In this document: in pieces, positions 55,893 through 64,000 of the stretch
Position numbering within the stretch: the stretch's first letter is position 1
How the letters are laid out: the number at the start of each line of letters is the position of its first letter
Source: Margaritifera margaritifera
Taxonomy: Eukaryota > Mollusca > Bivalvia > Unionida > Margaritiferidae
Length of the DNA stretch: 64,000 nucleotides
Direction: 5' to 3'
Assembly (NCBI GenBank): GCA_029931535.1
Contig: JAQPZY010001372.1
Span: 1,178,001 to 1,242,000 of the forward strand
Notes under the pieces: generated by a model
The model's input: only the letters and a program-made list of their open reading frames with translations
What the model was told of the DNA's origin: nothing
Databases searched by the model: none
Position numbers and translations under genes: made by a program

Positions 55893-56449
55893 GAAAAAGA
55901 AGGTGAACTGAATTAAAAAAATGATGGTGATATATGGTGTCAAGTATATAGAATGCAACTACCTAGTTGAAAAGGGCAGTCTGATTTTGCAAATTGTGAA
56001 AAAAACCTCGCATAAATATTTAGCCACTATATTTGCAAAACTTGTTTTAGGGTCCAGTAGAGAGACCAGACTATTATTTTGAATTATTATCCGATTTGAT
56101 ATAAAAACCTTATGAGAGTAGCATATCAAAGAGTATTTTTCTTACAATCTGATTTACAGAGCATGACCATATGAAAAGTTTGTCATCATCTATCAAGTTT
56201 GGGCAGAAATGACAAAAACATTGACTTGGTTCAATTCATTTTTATATTGAACTATTTAAATCCCTAGATTAGGTAGCTAAGGTGAAGACTACATAGTGAT
56301 TTTTTGCAGGTAGTTTGCAAAGCTAACTTGCTTTTGAAGATACTGTATGTCCTAACTTATTAGATTTCCTAGTATTTGACGGAGTTGCATAGTTTTTGAA
56401 AACAGTACAAAGCTTATAAGCCAAGGATTCATTAAGAGTGTTGATATTT

Positions 56450-57950
56450 ACCAATTATTATTGTCAATATCAGTACTTTGGTCTATACTAGAGAGAATAT
56501 GTAACAATACTGAAGTTAATCCAAACCCCAAACTCATATTGTACAAGATAACATCTCATTCATCGACTTTGTGGAGTATTTGTGGACAGGTACTTTTAGA
56601 AACTCTGATGTATAATTTTAGAATACTGATAGTAATGCCAATATTCATAGGAAGAAGTCCAAGTTCAGTTATAGCATCCAATATTACATGCTCGCTTTGG
56701 TAGATGCTATAAAGACTTCATGACTTTAATGAGGATGGAATTGCATGAAGTTTTATCCCAAATGATAGACAGATTTGTTATATTAAAGATTGTATGTCCC
56801 CAAACTTCAGACATATACAGAAGTATGGGTTTTCTTATCACATTAAACACACGTAAAAGAACATGTGTCGAGATATCATTTGTTGTAATGTTTGTTTTTT
56901 TTTAACCAGGCATGTATGGATTTTTTTTCTGACAATTCAGAGCTACTGTCAAAAAGCCAGTGTGAGTGAATATCACACCAAGATGTGTGTTTTATTCGAC
57001 CAACTCAAAATTATTAGTATCAAACAGAAATATATAGTTCACTTTATCTACTGTTAAGAACCCACTAGTACAAGAATTGTTGTTTTATTCACATTTATGT
57101 TTAATTTCCACTCTGAGCATAAGGTTCTTATATTATCAAGGCCATTTTGTAATCCTTCTGAAGATGTGGACAGTAAAAGAAGGTTATCAGCAAACAGATG
57201 ATTTGTGATGAGCAAGTTATTAAGTGTGGGTGCCTTCTTCTATTAAAAGTCAAAACAGGTCCTGACGTCAATTAAAAAGATGTTAAATAAAGTGGGACTG
57301 CATCCACATCTTTGTTTGACACCAATATTAGACTTTATGGATTTCACAACATACCATATATACTGCAAACAACACAGACCCTGATCTACTGTCACATAAT
57401 GAGCAGGCAGATCAGGGTCTGTATTGTTTGCTATACTGATTAATCCTAACAAACTGCATAGACCCAGCTCTGCCAGTGCATTAAGTGACAGCATATCTGA
57501 ATCTGTCCAGTTTACAGTTGGACTCAACTTATAAGCAAGTATATAAAGTATGTGATATTATTGTACATGTGATATATCAAGGTGAATATTTTCCCTGTGA
57601 TCTATACTTTATCATCTTATAAAACAGACTGAATTAAATCTTTTCTGAAAATCCAGAAAGTACAGTAAGATTTTTCATTTTGAATATTTGTGTTTATTTA
57701 TGAGGGTATTAAGAATGAAAATATTATTTATTATTCTACGATTTTGCAAAAACCGAAACTGTAGATCATCAAGCGTGTTGCATTCTTCTATACGATTTGA
57801 ACCAAACTAGAAAATAAGAGATTACCCATTATGTGGATTTCAAAATTAGTCTTTAATGCAGCTACAATGTAGGCTTCCATATCTTTATTAAACACAATTA
57901 TTATAAAAAAAATAAACAACTGTATTTAGTCCATCTGAAACTGTTGTCAC
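56450..57950 (-). mobile_element. Non-LTR retrotransposon (LINE) reverse transcriptase remnant
   Basis: Minus strand, 3' fragment of a reverse transcriptase with many stops. From high to low coordinates: LTVLSGFSEKI (the usual LDFxKAFD motif, decayed) near 57.66 kb, a MITE-like insertion, GVKQ then SPTLFNIFLIDV (the GVRQG-x-LSP-x-LFN motif) near 57.33-57.25 kb, and FNVIRKPILLYMSEVWG (the C-terminal P-x-LLYG-x-E-x-WG motif) near 56.85 kb. The 5' part is missing, as is common for LINE copies. Clade not determined. Confidence 0.75.
57352..57550. mobile_element. MITE-like hairpin element 1, nested in the LINE remnant
   Basis: Ends TACCATATATACTGC and GCAAGTATATAAAGTA form an imperfect terminal inverted repeat. 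Inside, CAGACCCTGATCT (57375-57387) pairs with AGATCAGGGTCTG (57409-57421). The element shares GACTCAACTTATAAGCAAGT with the copy at 61.76 kb. Confidence 0.65.
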
Positions 57951-57959
57951 AGGAAAATG

Positions 57960-58440
57960 TTTTGCTTTTTTAGCTCACTTCTATGAAGTAGAGTAGAGCT
58001 ACTGTACTACCTTTGGCGTTGTCACTGGCATCCACACATATAAAAGCATATACATGTATACAGTTTCACTGCAGCTCAAATATTCTTTCTGCCTATGTAC
58101 TAGACAACAGTTTGGAGTGGGTTTCATTGACCCTACCCCACTAGTGAGGGGGCTAATTACATATTTTGTACATTCTTTGTAAAGCTTTTGCATTTAGTTC
58201 ATGAAAACCCTGTATACATTCTGTTATATGTAGAATTGTGAAACTTTGCCAGTGGTTACATCTTGATAAGTACTATATCCCAATCACCATAGTAGGTCAA
58301 TATGGCTCATATTTTACACATTACAGTCACCAAAGGAGGTCACTGCGGCCCACATTGCACGTTTCACTGATACTGGTAAAAAAATTTGTTTTAAGTTTAT
58401 TTCTCAAGGAACTAGACGATTGTATGCATCTCTGTTAGAA
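57960..58440. other. Gene-free stretch
   Basis: No exon supported. Contains phrases such as AAAGGAGGTCACTGCGGCCC that resemble the 34-bp repeat just downstream. Confidence 0.4.
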
Positions 58441-58451
58441 CTACACACTAA

Positions 58452-58660
58452 CAAAAAAGGTTACTGTGACCTACATTTCACTGGTGAAAAAGGTTACTGT
58501 GACCTACATTTCACTGGTGAAAAAAGTTACTGTGACCTATATTTCACTGGTGAAAAAAGGTTACTGTGACCTACATTTCGCTGGTGAAAAAAGTTACTGT
58601 GACCTACATTTCACTGGTGAAAAAAAGTTACTGTGACCTACATTTCATTGGTGAGAGGAT
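58452..58660. repeat. ~33-bp minisatellite
   Basis: Six copies of GGTTACTGTGACCTACATTT plus CACTGGTGAAAAA. Confidence 0.95.
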
Positions 58661-59760
58661 GTATCTTGATGAACACTACACCCTCATTGCAAAAGAAGGT
58701 CATTATGGCCCAATAAATTTGCACATGATATGCATCTGTGTTGGTACATGTTCCACACCATTAAAACAAAAAGGCTGACTGTGACCTATATTTTACCCTT
58801 TACTGGCTTTTGTTAGGATTTTACATTTAGCTTATGACCACTTAAATCTTTGGCATGCTGTGTGCACACTATTCTACCGAGATTTAATAAAACCTGGTGA
58901 GATGATACTTCTTGATAATTAGTACACTGTTATAGAAAAAATAGGCCTCTGTGACATATATTTCAAGCTTTAGTGACTGGAATTTTTTAAGCTTCTTATT
59001 AAAGAAACATCACTGAATTTTTGTGTTTAAAGTTCACTTCTTGGTTGCTCTTCATGTTACAATCATAAAACTTGATAACTGGATGTACCTCTGTTAGTAC
59101 AGCACCGTTATAATCATATTATGGTCACCGTTAGGTACTGCAGATTTTAAGAACAATGATTTGGAGAAGAAAAAAAGTCTCTGGTTATCAACTCATTATT
59201 GTACCTCTTCTTTTTATATCATAGAAAAGAATGCTCTTTTTTATTGTTTTATGTCTTTTATACCCTGGGGACAACATTTTGCAGATCAAAATCACTTCAG
59301 TTTTAATTTATTTTCTGCTGGAGACTAGTAGAAGCTTCATAGAGGTGAGCTATGTAATCATTGATTAACATACATTCTGGTATTTAGTCTCAATAGCCGA
59401 GGGCGAAAAAAACCTCTCAGCTTTTATATTTCAGGTTTTATATTTCATGTCTTGTTCACAATAACATGACAGGTATAGTATCTAAGCATAATAACCAACA
59501 TTTATTTAATTTTTTCTTAATATATTTATTTATTTATTTTCATAGAAAAGAAATGTGCATGTTTAAGTGGGCTAAGAACAAAATCCAAGAAAGCTGTACT
59601 CATATCCTTCATGTAGTATCCAGTTAATAAAACTATGGCTGCTGTTGTGTCTCGGGGACATTTCCTAACTTGCCATCATAATAAGAGACGGACTATTAAT
59701 TCTGGACAGAGGCTGTATGGGTGGGTTATTGTCTCCAGGGTTCATCCAATGTACAACATT
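58661..59760. other. Gene-free stretch
   Basis: AT-rich DNA with diverged relatives of the preceding repeat up to about 58.97 kb; no gene seen. Confidence 0.4.
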
Positions 59761-59767
59761 GATAACT

Positions 59768-59930
59768 GAGATTGACTGATTGATTCATTAGTGTTTAATG
59801 GCACATCAGCACATAAAAGACTAGTGCTGAGACAACGAGAGCCAAGTGCTTTGTCTAGAGACAAATGACAGCTGCCAACCCAGACTGGTACGAGATGGAT
59901 TTTGAGCCACCATGGCTCCCCTAATAGTTG
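59768..59930 (-). mobile_element. Degenerate tRNA-derived SINE, family B (inverted)
   Basis: GTGTTTAATGGCACATCAGC (tail), GAGCCAAGTGCTTTGTCTAG and GATTTTGAGCCACCATGGCTC (head) in inverted order. Confidence 0.55.
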
Positions 59931-60346
59931 AGCATGCAGGGAGATAATTCATGCCTGAAAAATATTACCTCTATGGGAAAGTGGCAAACAATATATGAAT
60001 CAATGCTGCCTTTACAATTGTATTGTGAGACTGATTGGGTGCCTATATATGTTTCTTAACTGATTTTATTTTGCAATGAACCTGAGTGAAAAATCACTAA
60101 GCATAATGCATAGACCTGTGTAAATGGACATAACAAATTTTTCTGCTCAGGAAATTAGTTGGATGGAAAACAATTTCTTTGTTAACAGAAGGATAATGTC
60201 CACAAATTGAAAATGTTACATGTATCTGGCGAGTGAGTCACATATCAACTTAAACAACTTAAACAAAACCAGCAACATATAGTACTTCCAAGTGTAAAAT
60301 GTACTTCATTTATGCAGCTATATTTTTCAAGCAGCATCATGGTTCA

Positions 60347-60408
<62 letters not shown>

Positions 60409-61755
60409 TAAAGATTGTTTATAACATTTCAGTGGGGACTGAGATTTTAGAACATTATAACCGAGAAACGTTATATCCAAATTCATGTATTTTTCAAAAT
60501 GTTTATGTACTTGTCCATATACATGACACTGGACATACATGTAGTAAACAATTTATGCTGATATGATTATTGTCAGAACCTGTATGTAATGGTAATAAAA
60601 AAAAATTAAAATCCCATTCATTATGTATAAATACATGTTATCATGAAAGAAAAACTGACTGGTTCTGGCTGGTTTCTGTACAGTGATAGAAAGCGTAAAA
60701 ATACCTTCTTTTTTTTTTCAATTTAAAAAAAAAAAATCTGTCAATTTTCAAAAACGGTAGATTTCAACTATAAAATAGTATGTGCGGTAGATGGCCTTAG
60801 TAATGGTATTTTTGTCCTACCACAAGTAGAATCACATGTATGTTACAGCCAAGTGAGCACTAATTATTGGTAACCCAGGCAATCTGTTCCCCATTCATAG
60901 GTCACATGCTTTGCTTTGTACACAAAGTTTACAGCTTTCTATAGAAGTATGATAAGTAGACGATCTTCATATGGGTAAGAGGCATACATGGGGATACATA
61001 TTAATAATTTACTAGTCTTTCAACAACTTGAAATAAAATGCTGCATTTCATCAGTGCGATCAAAGTTTTCTCAGACAAATTAGATGTTTTCGACAAGCCC
61101 GATGGACACTTCACTTAAAATACAGGAGGGGCCTGATTTGAAATTAGAGGGGCCCCTAGTGTCGGGCTATCAGATTTTATGAGCACTGACTGCCCTTGTC
61201 TATCTGGCTTCACCGAATCGGGTGATAAAAACGTTGTAATTGAGCTAATTTTCTGAGGCAAAATACACAAATTAAGCGCTATAACCAATTAAATGTTTTA
61301 ACAAAGGAATAATATAACAAAGTCTTTGAAATACATATTAGTTAGGAATTTTACCGGGAAATTTAAACTCGGATGTTATAAAAGAGGAATAGTTGTATTC
61401 AAGAACGTAATAAACAATCTTTACTGTATATATATATGGAGTTAGAGTTCCGGACTTACTAATTGCCAAGGGACTACTCATATTACAGAATACATGGGTT
61501 TGTTATAAATTAGGTTGATATCTTGTTTAACAGATCAATAAAGATATTTAATTTTCATCAGTTTTCTTATTTCTATTTCAAATATGTTTAATTTTGCTGG
61601 ACAGTGACAAGCATGTAGCTTTACCAGAATGTTGTACCCAACATAACAGTCACTGCTCCCTTTTTTGCAATAGTTTACTGTTGTAGCTTTATGCATTATT
61701 ACATAAAACTGTTATAATTCACCAATAATTATGTTTTCTGTCCTGAAAATTTTAA
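59931..61755. other. Gene-free stretch
   Basis: Contains a (TA)n tract at 60350-60404. No reading frame, RNA gene or element recognised. Confidence 0.4.
60350..60404. repeat. (TA)n microsatellite
   Basis: About 55 bases of alternating TA. Confidence 0.95.
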
Positions 61756-61759
61756 ATTA

Positions 61760-61995
61760 TCACCACATATACTGCCATATAAATCAAGTCCAAGAGCAAA
61801 ATGCACATACCCAGATCTGCCATCGCATGATGCGCCAACAGATCTGGGTGTATGCAGTTGTTAGAAGTAATCAATAAAACAATTAACATAGACCCTGCTC
61901 TTCTGGCGCATTATGTGATGGCAGAGTAGGGTCTGAGTAGTTTGCAGATGGACTCGACTTATAAGTGAGTACATATGGTAATATATGGTATTACA
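61760..61995. mobile_element. MITE-like hairpin element 2
   Basis: CACCACATATACTGC at the left, GGACTCGACTTATAAGTGAG and TACATATGGTAATATATGGT at the right. Two internal hairpins occur: CCCAGATCTG with CAGATCTGGG, and AGACCCTGCTCT with AGAGTAGGGTCT. It is the same family as the copy at 57.35 kb. Confidence 0.65.
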
Positions 61996-63400
61996 GCAAT
62001 GAAAAAAGCACCTGGGTATGGTTCATCCACACTGATAGAGTTACCTTGCTTATATCACTGCATCACATGTACAATAAAAATGTTAAACTCATAATAAATG
62101 AAGTACGTAGGAACCACTACAATTAAATTAATTAATACCTGTATCAAAACAATAGAGAAGTTACAGAACTAATGCTTTGAAAATATTTTAAACAACAGTG
62201 TAGCGGCAGTTTTTTTTGTATGTACATGACAATAAGTATTTTTAAGTATACTCAGCTTAAGTAATCCTGCTAATTTCTATTAAACTGATTAAATGTGCAT
62301 ATCTAACACTCAACACTCAACAGCCTATGATTGGTCAATCTAATATCAATATTTCTGGGTCAATTATAGGACTGCAATCATGAAACATAAATTGTCCCCC
62401 TAAATCTCCTTCAGATTTTAAAATTATTAATTGGTTTTGGTTAATGTCGCAGTTAAAATCTGTCTTGAAAGAACACCCCTTCAGCCAAAAAATAATGGTC
62501 ATTCATGACGGGTCATAACACTATATAATCAATAAATATGTTCATGGAGAACCTGGTCTCTCAAGAAAAGTGTTCTTTCAAGACCGGTTTTAGTGTGTAA
62601 CACATATAATTGGTTTGAATTGCTGTCATACAAAGAAGACATATCACCACCTGACACTCAACAATTAAAATCAAAGAGATGCGCTGAAACAACCAGCTGG
62701 ATGCTAAACACAATCTTCACTGAGCAAGTATCATAGGTCTATTTTATATCTCATGTTATCATGTTGACCATGGACTAGGTAGTCTTTTATTACCTTTATT
62801 TTCATTTTTATGTTAAAAAAATCAGAAAATATGCACATAAAATAACAATATAAAAGCAAGTGTATTGACCTGATAATTGAACAAGACCTAGTCACTCATG
62901 GTGTAACATATGTCAATCTGCTCAGTTACATCTCAAATTTCTTTATGTTTGTAGTGTTGAGACACTGAAAAAAGTTCTAATTTTTATACACATATAAAAA
63001 AAAAATCTTCAGACATAAAAAACAATTATTTTATTCTATCCCATGACTTACATCCATTATTGTATACCCATGCATCTCCAGCTGAACTTGATTTGCAAGC
63101 GAAAACCACCATTAACATCTCAAAACTCTGAACTATAAGACTGCTAGCCTCTACATACAAATTTCAATAAAATTAGGGTAAAAACAAGACAAAGGGACTG
63201 GTCAGAACATAAATCCCTGGGATGACTAATGGGCAGTCCCCCTGTAATCCATAAATCTATCATTACATCAACTATTGGGGCATCCAACCAATCAGTTGCA
63301 GTCACTATTTTGCTTCCACTCATTGATTTGAGGCGTAAATACAATCCTTGTAAAGTGTCATTGAAACAGAAAAATATAATATAATGAGCATCTTCCATAG
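61996..63400. other. Gene-free stretch
   Basis: AT-rich DNA; no gene or repeat that I can support. Confidence 0.4.
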
Positions 63401-63404
63401 TCCC

Positions 63405-63802
63405 TCACTAACAAACTTCTCAATATAATACCCCTCAATAAAGCATCCCTCACTACAGAACCCCTCAATACAGCATACTTCACTACAGAAATCCTATATA
63501 TAGCACCAATCACTACAAAACCCATCAATACAGCATACTTCACTACAGAAATCCTCAATATAGCACCAATCACTACTGAACCCATCAATATAGCACCAAT
63601 CACTACAGAATCCCTCAATACAGCATACTTCACTACAGAAATTCTCAATATAGCACCAATCACTACAGAACCCCTCAATATAGCATCAATTATCACATAA
63701 CCCCTCAATATAGCATCAATCCCCACAAAACTTCTCAATATAGCACCCCTCACTATTGAACACCTCAATACAGCACCCCTTGCTATAAAACACCTCAATT
63801 TA
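63405..63802. repeat. 30-bp minisatellite with 60-bp higher-order pattern
   Basis: About 13 units of CACTACAGAACCCCTCAATA plus CAGCATACTT; two variants (CAGCATACTT and TAGCACCAAT endings) alternate in the middle. The long minus-strand ORF results from a period divisible by three. Confidence 0.95.
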
Positions 63803-64000
63803 GCAGTTGATCATGTGACACAGGTATAGTTATGCAGCTCATTATTTTAATTCATTTTGATACTGAACCTACTTTGTATAAGAACACTTTACTTATAACA
63901 TGGGATACTTTATGAATCCCCTGAACATTATTATAGTGAGGGACCAATGTATTTTTAACATTTATTTTGCAAAATTTCTATAATTAGAATCTTTATTTTC

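Noticed and set aside
63358..63798. 146-codon minus-strand ORF with repeated VIGAILRGSV units
   Set aside because: Created by a 30-bp minisatellite; no independent coding evidence.

Overview
This is a stretch of animal nuclear DNA. It is AT-rich and intron-rich, full of (TA)n, (CATA)n, (CT)n and (GT)n microsatellites and minisatellites, with tRNA-derived SINEs, a decayed non-LTR retrotransposon, MITE-like hairpins and a decayed Polinton/Maverick-type element. The SINE tails and the sequence style point to a lophotrochozoan, most likely a mollusc; this is inference, since no species can be named from the sequence. Almost all long ORFs are by-products of repeats. Real coding sequence is split into short exons that have to be assembled by splice sites and reading phase.

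Layout. (1) 0.2-7.4 kb, + strand: the 3' end of a gene for a single-pass membrane protein (SEA-like domain, short four-cysteine EGF-like module, transmembrane helix, short basic tail). It includes a 14-nt microexon whose phase fits on both sides. (2) 7.4-17 kb: no convincing gene, many simple repeats and a C-rich G4/i-motif candidate. (3) About 17.2-27.1 kb, possibly to 29.95 kb: a heavily mutated Polinton/Maverick-like element. It holds a protein-primed type B DNA polymerase (+, interrupted by about 1.3 kb of unrelated DNA), a fibre-like gene (-), a zinc-ribbon/HNH-like gene (+), a hydrophobic structural-type gene with a tandemly expanded membrane segment (+), and unrecognised minus-strand coding remnants. 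(4) 30-34 kb: SINEs and a large 43/49-bp minisatellite. (5) 34.2-36.3 kb, - strand: exons of an unrecognised gene. (6) 37.9-55.55 kb, + strand: a complete 12-exon gene for a secreted single-domain angiotensin-converting-enzyme-like peptidase (family M2), 649 residues by my splicing. (7) 55.8-64 kb: polyadenylation region, LINE remnant, MITE-like hairpins and minisatellites.

Most notable result. Five of the eleven introns of the ACE-like gene (3, 8, 9, 10, 11) begin with tandem copies of the segment that spans their own exon/intron boundary, so each carries one or more extra copies of the 5' splice site with the adjoining exon end. In intron 10 this has grown into about 1.45 kb with about 33 units. 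In intron 8 the copy is exactly 81 bp, stays open and keeps the phase, so choosing the second donor would insert 27 residues next to the active site. The enzyme keeps the zinc and catalytic residues and the chloride-I ligands but appears to have lost both chloride-II ligands. Many intron-10 copies still carry the CG that would encode the family's arginine where the exon now has TG (Cys).

The genes do not form one functional unit; they are independent host genes separated by mobile-element debris. Family assignments rest on recognised motifs and splice-phase consistency, without database searches or transcripts.
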